A stretch of DNA of 64,000 nucleotides. It comes from Myxococcota bacterium (GTDB lineage Bacteria; Myxococcota; B64-G9). The position numbers and the translations under genes were made by a program. The first letter of the stretch is position 1, and the number at the start of each line of letters is the position of its first letter. A model generated the notes under the pieces. That model was not told the DNA's origin. It worked only from the letters and a program-made list of their open reading frames with translations, and searched no databases. This document shows positions 47,290 to 55,417 of this stretch, one piece after another. The stretch spans positions 18,587-82,586 of the forward strand of contig JAKLGA010000023.1 in the NCBI GenBank assembly GCA_022710975.1, read 5' to 3'.

Positions 47290-47514
47290 ATGCGCGAGTG
47301 CGAGTACCTGGCCCGCTGTCCGTTCTTCAACGACCAGATGAGGGGCATGCCCAGCATGGCCGAGCACATCAAGGCGCACTACTGCCGCGGGATCTTCGCG
47401 GAGTGCGCCCGCTACCAGGTGGTCCAGGTGCTCGGGCCTGGCAGCGCGCCCCCGGACCTGTTCCCCATCCAGACGGCGCGGGTCGAGGAGATCGTCACCG
47501 CGGGGAAGAAGTGA
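47290..47514 (+). CDS. Small Cys-motif protein
   Basis: 74 residues from ATG 47290; GTG 47203 would add 29 residues of uncertain value. Motif MRECEYLARCPFFNDQM, then HIKAHYCRGIFAECARYQVVQVLG, four or five cysteines arranged CxxxxxC...C...C. I recall similar short CPFFN...YCxGxxxxCARY proteins as conserved hypotheticals in delta-type bacteria; a metal site or redox role is possible. It is followed nine bases later by a lipoprotein gene. Confidence 0.6.
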   Translation: MRECEYLARCPFFNDQMRGMPSMAEHIKAHYCRGIFAECARYQVVQVLGPGSAPPDLFPIQTARVEEIVTAGKK

Positions 47515-47522
47515 GGCTGCCC

Positions 47523-47885
47523 ATGCGAGCATCGTTCGCGCTTCTCGTCGGGCTGACGTCCTGGTCGCTAGGGGGCTGCGGCGGGGACGGCGACGCCTTC
47601 GCCGCCTGCAAGTCCGCCATGACGGCGCTGTGCGACAAGGCCTGCGAGTGCACCGGCGGCGGGGCCTGCAACATGGGCAACGACATCGGCGGGAGCTTCC
47701 CCTTCGAGAGCCGCCAGGAGTGCCTGGACTGGTACGTGGTGGCGGGCTGCCGGGACTCGGACGGCGACTTCCCGCCGGACTCCTTCTTCGAGGGCTGCGA
47801 GGCCGCCGTGGCCACGGCCCAGTGCCGGACCGACCCCGACCCGGCCGTGATCGTGCCCGCCGCCTGCGTCTACCAGGGCGACTGA
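47523..47885 (+). CDS. Small Cys-rich lipoprotein
   Basis: 120 residues from ATG 47523. Signal peptide with lipobox LGGC, then ten further cysteines (CKSAMTALCDKACECTGGGAC, CLDWYVVAGC, FEGCEAAVATAQC, AACVYQGD), a disulfide-knotted helical mini-domain common among myxobacterial lipoproteins (pattern CxxxxxxxCxKxCxCxxGxxC). Function unknown, on the outer or inner membrane surface. Confidence 0.78.
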   Translation: MRASFALLVGLTSWSLGGCGGDGDAFAACKSAMTALCDKACECTGGGACNMGNDIGGSFPFESRQECLDWYVVAGCRDSDGDFPPDSFFEGCEAAVATAQCRTDPDPAVIVPAACVYQGD

Positions 47886-48052
47886 GCGCGCTGAAACAGG
47901 TCCACCTGGCGCGCCCCCGGGTCTTGTCCTATAGTGCGCATGAAGGGGCTCGGGGAGACGTGCTCCCGGCCGGGGTCCGGCCGCGCTCCCTGGCGTCCAC
48001 GCTCCTCGTCTCCCTGTTGCAGCGACCCGGACCCCCAGAAGGACGGTGCAGC

Positions 48053-49150
48053 ATGCGTACGCTTCCGAGGCTTGTCGGCGGGGCCCTGGTCGGGCTCCTC
48101 ACGTGGGGTTGCGCGCCTTTCAACGGCAAGCTCCCCGCCATCGACCTCGGGTCCCTGTCGGTCGAGGACCACCCCATCCGCCAGGCCCCGATCACCGTGT
48201 TCCTCGACAAGCCCGAGATCGTGGACGACGACGACGAGAGGGACTTCTCCCCGATCGCCGATGCCTTCGCGCTCTCCCTGCGCCAGCGCCTCGACGAGTA
48301 CCTGTGCGCGGGGCGCAAGGTGTTCGGCGCCTGCGTCGACGCTCCCGCCGAGGGCGCCTACCGGATGGCGCTCCGGGTCGTCGTGGACGACTACCGGGCC
48401 GCGCGTGGTGGGTTCCACCTGCTCGCGGCGAGCGTGTTCCTGCCACCGCTGCTGGGGATGGCCTGGGGCTTCCCCGTGTGCCCGGGCACCTGCACCTGGC
48501 ACCTGGATCTCGCCCTGTTCTCCCCCGCCGGCGATCAGGTCTGGAAGCGGACGCTGGACCCCGGGAAGGGCTGGGCGAACTGCTCGTCGGCGCTCGACAT
48601 GGCCCGCAACATCGGCAGGAGGTTCGAGGAGGTCGTCGGCGAGCTCTCCCAGACCGCGGCCGGCTTCGATGAGGCCGTCGCCCGGGCGCGGGAGGCCGAG
48701 AGCCGACGGCTCGCGGCGGCGCCGGCGCGAGCGCCGGGCAGGGCCGCGATCATCGCGGTGTTCACCCTCGAGGACCGCGGGGCGGGCCTGGGCACGGACG
48801 TGCAGGAGCGGCTGAGCGAGTACCTGGCCTCGGCCATCGCCGCCTCCGGGCACTACCAGGTCATCCCCCGCGCCCAGCTCAAGGAGCGGCTCGGGCTGCA
48901 GAAGACCGAGACCTACAAGGCATGCTACGACCAGAACTGCCAGATCGAGCTCGGCAAGGAGCTGGCGGCCGAGAAGACGCTGTCCACCCAAGTCATCAAG
49001 CTCGGGGCGAACTGCATGGTGACGGCGGTGATCTTCGATCTGAGGACCGCGGCCAGCGAAGGCGGGGCGAGCCAGGAGGGCGGCTGCGGCGAGGACGAGC
49101 TGGTGAGGTCGATGAAGGACGTGGTCGCGAAGCTCACCCGGGCGAAGTAG
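48053..49150 (+). CDS. TolB/CsgG-like lipoprotein
   Basis: 365 residues from ATG 48053 (AAGGACGG upstream), which gives a lipobox LTWGC. The N-terminal half, ITVFLDKPEIVDDDDERDFSPIADAFALSLRQRL, resembles a lipoprotein domain reading several outer-membrane components. The C-terminal ~125 residues (IIAVFTLEDRGAGLGTDVQERLSEYLASAIAASGHYQVIPRAQLKERL) are the nucleotide-free TolB-N/CsgG-like fold that precedes anchor or propeller domains in DUF-type outer-membrane lipoproteins. Role probably structural or in secretion. It is preceded by a 167-base gap with no gene. Confidence 0.78.
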   Translation: MRTLPRLVGGALVGLLTWGCAPFNGKLPAIDLGSLSVEDHPIRQAPITVFLDKPEIVDDDDERDFSPIADAFALSLRQRLDEYLCAGRKVFGACVDAPAEGAYRMALRVVVDDYRAARGGFHLLAASVFLPPLLGMAWGFPVCPGTCTWHLDLALFSPAGDQVWKRTLDPGKGWANCSSALDMARNIGRRFEEVVGELSQTAAGFDEAVARAREAESRRLAAAPARAPGRAAIIAVFTLEDRGAGLGTDVQERLSEYLASAIAASGHYQVIPRAQLKERLGLQKTETYKACYDQNCQIELGKELAAEKTLSTQVIKLGANCMVTAVIFDLRTAASEGGASQEGGCGEDELVRSMKDVVAKLTRAK

Positions 49151-49187
49151 CCCCCGCCGGTCGCGGCACTCGCGGCCCGAGGAAGGT

Positions 49188-49316
49188 GAGCTGCCCGCCC
49201 CTGGGGCGGACCGGGCCAGGCGTCACCTGGAGCTGGCCTGCAAGTTCGATGAGAGGATCTCCCGGCGCTGCGCGACCCTGGGCCAGGCCGAGGCCCAGGT
49301 GCCGGCCGCGAGGTAG
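49188..49316 (+). other. Short coding-like remnant without a start codon
   Basis: An open frame of 43 codons (ELPAPGADRARRHLELACKF...) has almost all third positions G or C, as real genes here do, and ends in TAG, but has no in-frame ATG, GTG or TTG after the previous gene. It looks like the tail of a lost gene lying between the TolB-like and phosphoesterase genes. Confidence 0.35.
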
Positions 49317-49333
49317 CGCCGGAGGAGGCGAGG

Positions 49334-50566
49334 ATGCGGGTCGCGCGCGGTGCCTGGTGGGTCTCGGTGTGCTGGCTGGGCGCCAGCCTGGGCGCCTGCT
49401 CGGACGCCGGCGGCCCGGACTGCCAGCCGCTCCAGGCCCGCCCCTTCGAGGAGCGCGCGGATCCCACCTTCCTGCGCGGGCCCTGGCTCTTCCACGCCAC
49501 GAGCGATCGCCTCGTCTTCGGTTTCGACACCGCCGAGGCCTGCCAGGGGACGGTCGAGCTCGGGCGGCCGGGCGAGGCGCTGGCGCCCGCGGGCGAGGAA
49601 GCGGCCTCCAGGCTCGAGCACCAGCTCGAGGTCGCGGGGCTCGCGCCGGACACCCGCTACGCCTACCGGCTCCGCTGCGGGGCCCTCGAGAGCCAGGAGC
49701 ACACCGCCTACACCGCGCCCGCGCCCGGCGCGGCGGTTCGTTTCGCGGTCCTGGGCGACACCCAGAGCCACCCGGAGGTGAGCGCGCGGGTGGTGCGGGA
49801 GGTCCTGCCCTTCGAGCCGGCCTTCCTGCTGCACGTGGGCGACGCGGTGGGCGGGGGCGCGGAGCAGTCCGCCTGGGACGAGCAGTTCTACCCCCCCCTC
49901 GAGGCGCTGCAGGACCACGCGCCCGTCTACGCGGCGCTCGGCAGCCACGAGCAGGACGGGTACGGCTACCACCGGCGCTCGCCGGGCGAGCTCCTGTCCC
50001 CGGAGTCGCCGGAGGACAGCTGCTACGCCTTCTCCGCGGGCAACCTGTTCGTGCTGGTCATGAGCACCGAGGGCCTGTTCTTCCCGGTGACCGAGGAGGT
50101 CGGCACGCCCATCTCGGAGTGGATCGAGCGGGTGGTGGCCTCACCCGAGGCCCGGGCTGCCACCTGGCGCGTGGCCATCGGGCACCAGCCGGCCCGGGTC
50201 GAGGGCTGGACGCCCGGCAACTGCGAGCCGCCCACGACCTTCAGCGGCAACCCCTTCGTGGCCGGGTGGCTGCTGCCGCTGCTCGCCGAGCACGGCTTCC
50301 AGGCCTACTTCTCGGGCCACACCCACGCCTACGAGCGGGGCGAGGTGGCCGGGGTGCACACCTTCGTGACCGGCGGCGGGGGAGGGGATCTGGACGAGCT
50401 CTGCCGCGAGCTGCCCGAGATCGCCGTGTTCCGCTCCGTGCACCACCACCTGCGGGTCACGGCCGGCTGCGACCAGCTCACCGTCGAGGCCTGGGCGCTC
50501 GACGAGGCGGCCCCCTTCGACCGGGTGGACATCCCGGCGAGCACGGGGGCCGGTGAGGGAGGGTGA
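49334..50566 (+). CDS. Lipoprotein metallophosphoesterase, purple-acid-phosphatase-like
   Basis: 410 residues from ATG 49334 behind GGAGGAGGCGAGG. Lipobox LGAC. An N-terminal fibronectin-type beta domain (LVFGFDTAEACQGTVELG ... VAGLAPDTRYAYRLRCG) is followed by the metallophosphoesterase domain: GDTQSH, HVGDAVG, GSHEQDGYGYHRR (usually GNHE), GHQPAR, SGHTHAYERG. The organisation and the HAYER ending match purple acid phosphatase-like enzymes. The GNHE Asn, a metal ligand, is Ser, which may weaken or alter activity. Exported phosphatase or nucleotidase on the cell surface. Confidence 0.88.
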   Translation: MRVARGAWWVSVCWLGASLGACSDAGGPDCQPLQARPFEERADPTFLRGPWLFHATSDRLVFGFDTAEACQGTVELGRPGEALAPAGEEAASRLEHQLEVAGLAPDTRYAYRLRCGALESQEHTAYTAPAPGAAVRFAVLGDTQSHPEVSARVVREVLPFEPAFLLHVGDAVGGGAEQSAWDEQFYPPLEALQDHAPVYAALGSHEQDGYGYHRRSPGELLSPESPEDSCYAFSAGNLFVLVMSTEGLFFPVTEEVGTPISEWIERVVASPEARAATWRVAIGHQPARVEGWTPGNCEPPTTFSGNPFVAGWLLPLLAEHGFQAYFSGHTHAYERGEVAGVHTFVTGGGGGDLDELCRELPEIAVFRSVHHHLRVTAGCDQLTVEAWALDEAAPFDRVDIPASTGAGEGG

Positions 50567-50568
50567 GC

Positions 50569-50700
50569 ATGGGAACCACGACGAGGCGAGCTGATTTTTT
50601 GCTTCTACCTGCCGTGCTGATCGGCATGCTCGCCGGTCAGGCCGCGGGGCAGGGCGGGGACGTTTCCTATCCGTTCCACTGCCATACGATCGGCTACTGA
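50569..50700 (+). CDS. 43-residue exported micro-protein
   Basis: ATG 50569 to TGA 50698-50700, GGGAGGGTG just upstream. The sequence starts MGTTTRRAD, then a hydrophobic signal-like core (FLLLPAVLIGMLAGQAAGQ), then a 16-residue tail GGDVSYPFHCHTIGY. It could release a short His/Cys/Tyr peptide after signal cleavage. It starts two bases after the phosphoesterase stop and lies 16 bases before the subtilase gene, so all three are probably one transcript. Too short for a family call; coding status rests on the ribosome site, signal-like core and placement. Confidence 0.5.
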   Translation: MGTTTRRADFLLLPAVLIGMLAGQAAGQGGDVSYPFHCHTIGY

Positions 50701-50716
50701 GGCCAGGGAGACCGTC

Positions 50717-52798
50717 ATGCGCATGGGCTGGAGACGGCTCGCGGTGTGGATCCTGCTGGCGGCCACCGGGCTGGCGGCGGGTTGCGACGAGACCGGGGAG
50801 GAGGGAGACGACCCGACCGCGACCGCCCTGGACCCGGCCCCGGAGTCCATCATGGAGGTGACGCTCACCGACGTCGACGGCACCACCAAGGAGGTCCGGC
50901 TACCGGTCAACCAGCTCGTGGTGCTGCTCGAGGAGAGCACTTCGGCCGCCGAGGCCTCGCGTACCCTCGAACAGATGCTCCGGGACCAGGCTGGCGTCGG
51001 CCTCAGGCGGGTCGGGGAGATCCCGAGCCTGCGGATCTACCAGCTCGAGCTCGACAACCCGCACGCCGAGCCCCAGCAGGCCGTCGGGTTGCTGGATGAG
51101 GTGCTCGAGGCGGTCCAGGCCTACCCGCAGGTGGCCTCGGCCTCGTACAACTCGGTCTATCGGTTCAGCATCGCCGAGAACGGCGATGACAACTGCGACG
51201 TCCGCGGTCCGCTCCGGAGCGCGTACTCCACAATCGACTACTACCAGACCGCGCCGGTGTTCGACGTGGTCCTGGGCCTGCTGGCGCAGTCCCCGGTCGT
51301 GGTCGGGGTCATCGACTCGGGCATCGATCTGACATCGGGGCAGTTCGACGACATCCAGCGCGGCGGCGCGTTCGAGTTCGTCTCGGCCACCAGCCTGGCC
51401 CCCGTCGCCGCGGACGTCAGCGCCGCGCGGCACGGCACCGCGGTGTGCGCCATCATCGCGGCCGACAACGAGGACGGGGCGAGCAACGGCCTCGCCCTGC
51501 GCGCGCTCGACTCCCGGCTCCACCTGGTGGTGGGTGCCCCCGCGACCACGACGGGCGAGGCGCTGCTCATGAGCATCCTGGCGACCACCAAGGTGGCCGT
51601 CAACCACGGCGCCCAGCTCGTCAACCTGAGCCTGGGGGACAACAGCGTGAGGAACGTCTTCCCTTCGCTGAGCAACGCCCGGGCCGCCTTCACACGCCTG
51701 GCCGTGGACACGCCCGAGGTCCTGTACGTCGTCTCCGCGCCCAACGAACCGGGCCTGGTGGTGGCCGGGAACGCCGCTCCGGCCGGCCTGCCGGTCGATA
51801 ACATCCTCACCGTGGGCGGCCTCGACGGCTTCGACTTCTCGGTCTACCCCGCCTCCGCGGTGGCCCCTGGCGTCGACCTGGCGGCGCCTGGCGTGGAGGT
51901 GCCGACCTGCTGCGACGCCGGGAACGGCCTCACCTACGGGACGGGGAACTCGTTCGCCACCCCCATCGTGACCTCCATCGCCGCCCTGGTGAAGTCGCTC
52001 GCACCCTCGATGACCGGCGCGGAGCTGAAGGCCTTCCTGCTCGCTCCGGCCAACACCTACACCGCGCCCGAGGCGGTGGGCGGCCGGCGTCCGGCCCTGC
52101 TACGGACCGTGGCCAACGCGATCCTGCAGCGCGGCAGCCCGGGCACCGAGGTCCGGGAGGTGCTGGACTACCACAACGCGCAGCCCCCCGATGGCCTGGC
52201 CGACTCGCCCGGGCTGATGATCAGCCGCCTGTTCAGCGAGGCCGACTTCTCCATCTCCGGGCCTGGCTACGAGCGCCACTACACCCAGGACCCTGGCGAC
52301 ACGGATCCTGCGACGATCGTCACCGCGACCGCCAACTACATCACGCCGGGCCAGCTCCAGTTCTGGCTGGCGCAGGACGACGATCTGTTGAAGGTCGATC
52401 TCGGCGCCTTCCTGCTCGGCACTCCCTACACCCTCAGCAGCTCCGCTGGCTCGCGCAGCACCATGCTGGTCGTGGCCGGCTCCGCCTCGGGGGATCGCTT
52501 CACGGGGTCCGCCGTGTCCGGGACGGTGACCTTCAGCGAGTGCGAGATCACCACCCGCTCGCTCCCGCTGGACAGCTTCACGCTCGGCGAGGCGGCGGAC
52601 ATGATCGCCATCGAGGTGGTCGGGCGGATCGAGGGCGTGGTCGCGGTGGGCATGATCAACAGCGAGCCGGTCCAGGACGGGGTGCGCTACGAGATCCAGG
52701 CGACCTTCACCAAGTGCTTCGCGCTGTCCGGGCCCGACGAGGCGACCCTGGCCGCGATCGAGCAGCAGTGCATCGGCGGGTACCAGCACTTCCCCTGA
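50717..52798 (+). CDS. Lipoprotein subtilisin-family protease
   Basis: 693 residues from ATG 50717, after AGGGAGA. Lipobox LAAGC. A propeptide-like region (~50-150: NQLVVLLEESTSAAEASRTLEQML ... SLRIYQLELD) precedes an S8 catalytic domain: Asp in GVIDSGIDL (residue 200), His in RHGTAVCAI (239), Ser in TGNSFATPIV (412; usually GTSMATP). All three catalytic residues are present. The C-terminal ~220 residues are a beta-rich domain (YERHYTQDPGDTDP ... GTVTFSECEITTR ... GVRYEIQATFTKCF). Surface-attached serine protease. The micro-protein immediately upstream is a candidate substrate or inhibitor, purely by position. Confidence 0.92.
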   Translation: MRMGWRRLAVWILLAATGLAAGCDETGEEGDDPTATALDPAPESIMEVTLTDVDGTTKEVRLPVNQLVVLLEESTSAAEASRTLEQMLRDQAGVGLRRVGEIPSLRIYQLELDNPHAEPQQAVGLLDEVLEAVQAYPQVASASYNSVYRFSIAENGDDNCDVRGPLRSAYSTIDYYQTAPVFDVVLGLLAQSPVVVGVIDSGIDLTSGQFDDIQRGGAFEFVSATSLAPVAADVSAARHGTAVCAIIAADNEDGASNGLALRALDSRLHLVVGAPATTTGEALLMSILATTKVAVNHGAQLVNLSLGDNSVRNVFPSLSNARAAFTRLAVDTPEVLYVVSAPNEPGLVVAGNAAPAGLPVDNILTVGGLDGFDFSVYPASAVAPGVDLAAPGVEVPTCCDAGNGLTYGTGNSFATPIVTSIAALVKSLAPSMTGAELKAFLLAPANTYTAPEAVGGRRPALLRTVANAILQRGSPGTEVREVLDYHNAQPPDGLADSPGLMISRLFSEADFSISGPGYERHYTQDPGDTDPATIVTATANYITPGQLQFWLAQDDDLLKVDLGAFLLGTPYTLSSSAGSRSTMLVVAGSASGDRFTGSAVSGTVTFSECEITTRSLPLDSFTLGEAADMIAIEVVGRIEGVVAVGMINSEPVQDGVRYEIQATFTKCFALSGPDEATLAAIEQQCIGGYQHFP

Positions 52799-52847
52799 GC
52801 GATCCAGCTCGCGGCTGGGTGGCACCCGCAGACTGCTGGAGGGACCG

Positions 52848-54731
52848 ATGAAGCTGGTCATCGTGGAGTCGCCCAACAAGTGCAAGAAGATCGGCGGTTA
52901 CCTGGGGGCCGGGTACCGCCTGGTCGCCACGGTGGGACACTTCCGGGACCTCCCGGCCAGGGAGCTGGCGGTCGATCTGGCGACCATGATGCCGACCTAC
53001 GAGATCGACCGGAAGAAGGCGGACGTGGTGGAGCGCCTGAAGGCCGAGGCGGCCAAGGCCGAGGAGGTGCTCATCGCCACCGACCCGGACCGGGAGGGGG
53101 AGGCCATCGGCTGGCACGCGGCCCAGGTCCTGGGCCTGGAGGCGCCGAAGCGGATCGAGTTCCACGAGATCACCAAGGCCGCCCTGGCGAAGGCCGTGGC
53201 CAGGCCCCGGGCCATCGATCAGGCCCTCGTGGACGCCCAGCAGGCCCGCCGGGTCCTCGACAGGCTGGTCGGCTACAAGGTCTCCCCGCTCCTGCGGCCG
53301 CTCGGGAAGGGCCTGTCCGCGGGCCGGGTCCAGACGGCCACCCTCCACCTCGTCTGCCAGCGGGAGCGGGAGCGGCTGGCCTTCGAGGCCGAGCCGTTCT
53401 GGGTCCTGAAGGTGACCTACGGAAATGGCCTCGTCTCGGAGCTGGCCGAGGAGTCCGGGAAGCCCAGGCGGCCGAGGGACCCGGGCCTGCTCGAGGCCCT
53501 CCTGGCGAGCGCGCGGGGGTCGCCTCACCTGGTGACCAGGCTCGAGCGGAAGGAGGTCGAGAGGCGGCCTCCGCCTCCCTTCACCACCAGCACCCTCCAG
53601 CAGGCCGCGAGCGCCCGGCTCGGGATGGTCCCGGCCAGGACCATGAAGGTCGCCCAGGAGCTCTTCGAGGAGGGCCACATCAGCTACCACCGGACGGACT
53701 CCGTGGCGCTCTCGCCGGAGGCGGTGGCGCTGGCCCGGCTGTGGGTCTCGAAGCACTTCCCCCTGTCCCTCCCCGACCAGCCGCCCGTTTACAGGTCCAA
53801 GGCGGGAGCCCAGGAGGCCCACGAGGCCATCCGGCCGACCTCCCTGGCCCACCCGGAGGGCCTGAGCGAGGATCAGCAGAGGCTCTTCGAGCTCATCCGG
53901 GCCCGGTTCCTGGCCTCGCAGATGAAGCCCGCCAGGCTGGCCAGGACCCTGGTCCTCACCCGCGCGCCCGGCGCCGAGGCCCTGACCTTCGCCGCCCGCG
54001 GGACCGAGGTCCTGGAGGCCCACTGGTTGAACCTGGACAGGGACGACCGGGACGAGAGCCCGGCCGACCCTGGCAAGGGGGGGAAGGGCAAGAAGGACAC
54101 CTCGGAGGACGAGCTCGAGGAGCAGAAGCTCCCGGAGGTCCACGAGGGACAGGCCCTGGAGGTGAAGGAGGCCGGGAGCCAGAAGAAGGAGACGAAGCCC
54201 CAGGCCCGGTTCACCGAGGCCGGGCTGGTGAAGGAGATGGAGAAGCTGGGGATCGGGCGGCCGAGCACCTACGCCGCGACGATCGACACCCTCCACCGGC
54301 GCGGTTACGTGAAGCGGGAGAGGAAGGCCCTGGCGCCGACGGAGCTGGGGCTTCAGGTGGACGAGCTCATGCTGCACGGCCTCCCGGACCTGACGAGCCA
54401 CGAGTACACGGCCGGGATGGAGCTCGAGCTGGACGGGATCGCGGACGGGAAGAGGGCCTGGCAGGAGTACCTCAAGGCCTGGTGGGCGGCCTTCCTGCCG
54501 CGGCTGGAGGAGGCGGGCAGGATCCTGGCGGCCGAGATCCGGGCCCTGAGGCGGGCCGGGGGCGGAGCGGAGGCCGGGGGTGGTCGGGACGGCCCGGCCT
54601 GCCCCAGGTGCGGGTCCCCGATGGTCCAGCGGAAGGGCAAGAGCGGCCTCTTCTGGGGCTGCTCGACGTACCCGGCGTGCCGGGGGACACGGCCGATCGG
54701 CGTCGACGCGGGCGCGAGGCGGGATGGTTGA
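52848..54731 (+). CDS. topA: Type IA DNA topoisomerase, short form
   Basis: 627 residues, against ~865 in E. coli TopA. Toprim domain with MKLVIVESPNK and DPDREGEAIGWH (Mg-binding acids), QQARRVLDRLVGYKVSP, the catalytic Tyr in ISYHRTDS (Tyr 280), LGIGRPSTYA and, at the C-terminus, one zinc ribbon (CPRCGSPM ... CSTYPACRG) with no further ribbons or basic tail. It relaxes negative supercoils. An insertion rich in Lys/Glu/Asp occurs at ~400-450. It uses AGG heavily for Arg and AAG for Lys, unlike the neighbours, which mostly use CGC/CGG. This suggests an accessory, horizontally acquired enzyme rather than the main chromosomal TopA. Confidence 0.9.
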   Translation: MKLVIVESPNKCKKIGGYLGAGYRLVATVGHFRDLPARELAVDLATMMPTYEIDRKKADVVERLKAEAAKAEEVLIATDPDREGEAIGWHAAQVLGLEAPKRIEFHEITKAALAKAVARPRAIDQALVDAQQARRVLDRLVGYKVSPLLRPLGKGLSAGRVQTATLHLVCQRERERLAFEAEPFWVLKVTYGNGLVSELAEESGKPRRPRDPGLLEALLASARGSPHLVTRLERKEVERRPPPPFTTSTLQQAASARLGMVPARTMKVAQELFEEGHISYHRTDSVALSPEAVALARLWVSKHFPLSLPDQPPVYRSKAGAQEAHEAIRPTSLAHPEGLSEDQQRLFELIRARFLASQMKPARLARTLVLTRAPGAEALTFAARGTEVLEAHWLNLDRDDRDESPADPGKGGKGKKDTSEDELEEQKLPEVHEGQALEVKEAGSQKKETKPQARFTEAGLVKEMEKLGIGRPSTYAATIDTLHRRGYVKRERKALAPTELGLQVDELMLHGLPDLTSHEYTAGMELELDGIADGKRAWQEYLKAWWAAFLPRLEEAGRILAAEIRALRRAGGGAEAGGGRDGPACPRCGSPMVQRKGKSGLFWGCSTYPACRGTRPIGVDAGARRDG

Positions 54732-54752
54732 CGAGGGTAAGAAGGGTGATCC

Positions 54753-55235
54753 ATGCCGGCGGAGAGGGTGACACTCCGGGCGCGGCTGAGGCGCCACCCG
54801 GTTCTCGCCATCGTGGGGCTCGGGCTCCTCGCGCTGGGCGTCTGGTACGCGCTCTCCGGCTCTCCGCGCCGACCCGTCGGCGCCTTCTGCAGCTCCAACG
54901 CCGCCTGCCGGTCCGGGATCTGCCTGCCGGACGCCGACTCGAAGGAGGTCGACGGCTTCGTCGAGCTCGCCCAGGCCTACGAGCTGGGCCGGAGGGCCAA
55001 CCCGGCGCTGGTGGGCGAGATCGACGAGCTGCTCGGCAAGGCGTCGCGCTCGTCGCTCACCCTGCGCCCCTTGTACCCGGGCGTGTGCACCCAGCGCTGC
55101 AGCCCCGACTCGGGTTGCCCGAGGGGCATGTTCTGCGCCGAGGCGGTCTGGGCGGGCGCGATCCGGGGGTTGGATCTGGGTCGGCTGCAGCTGTGCGTGC
55201 CCGACGCCCACCCGGCCGCGCGGTTGATGCGCTGA
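54753..55235 (+). CDS. Membrane-anchored Cys-rich protein, possibly frameshifted
   Basis: 160 residues from ATG 54753. A basic start (RVTLRARLRRH), one membrane helix (PVLAIVGLGLLALGVWYALSG), then a periplasmic part with about eight cysteines (AFCSSNAACRSGICLPD ... GVCTQRCSPDSGCPRGMFC ... QLCVPD), the Myxococcota-type CSxxAxCxxGxC pattern. It stops at 55233-55235, but a coding-like stretch continues at once in another frame (see 55232-55417), so the real protein may be about 60 residues longer. Confidence 0.75.
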   Translation: MPAERVTLRARLRRHPVLAIVGLGLLALGVWYALSGSPRRPVGAFCSSNAACRSGICLPDADSKEVDGFVELAQAYELGRRANPALVGEIDELLGKASRSSLTLRPLYPGVCTQRCSPDSGCPRGMFCAEAVWAGAIRGLDLGRLQLCVPDAHPAARLMR

Positions 55236-55417
55236 GGCCCGCCGACGAGGAGTTCCGCGATCCGTACCGCCGCCTCGACTTCCTGGGCGGCCGCGAGATC
55301 GTGATGCGGTTCGATGCGGACGTGCCCGCGGACCGGGTCTGGGACCTGCCCCGGCAGGCCATCCTCGAGGCGCTGGCCTCCCTTCAGAAGGTCAGGCAGC
55401 CCAGGTTGACGTCGTAG
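55232..55417 (+). pseudogene. Coding-like continuation in another frame
   Basis: An open frame reading LRPADEEFRDPYRRLDFLGG...VWDLPRQAILEALASLQK, with ~95% G/C third positions, follows directly on the stop of the 54753 gene, one base out of phase, and has no start codon. It overlaps the end of the convergent EGF-repeat gene by 34 bases. Best explained as the displaced C-terminus of the preceding gene after a one-base change, true or artefactual. Confidence 0.45.

Noticed and set aside
52707..55211. 834-codon minus-strand ORF opposite the topoisomerase
   Set aside because: Shadow frame; the topoisomerase motifs and catalytic Tyr are on the plus strand.
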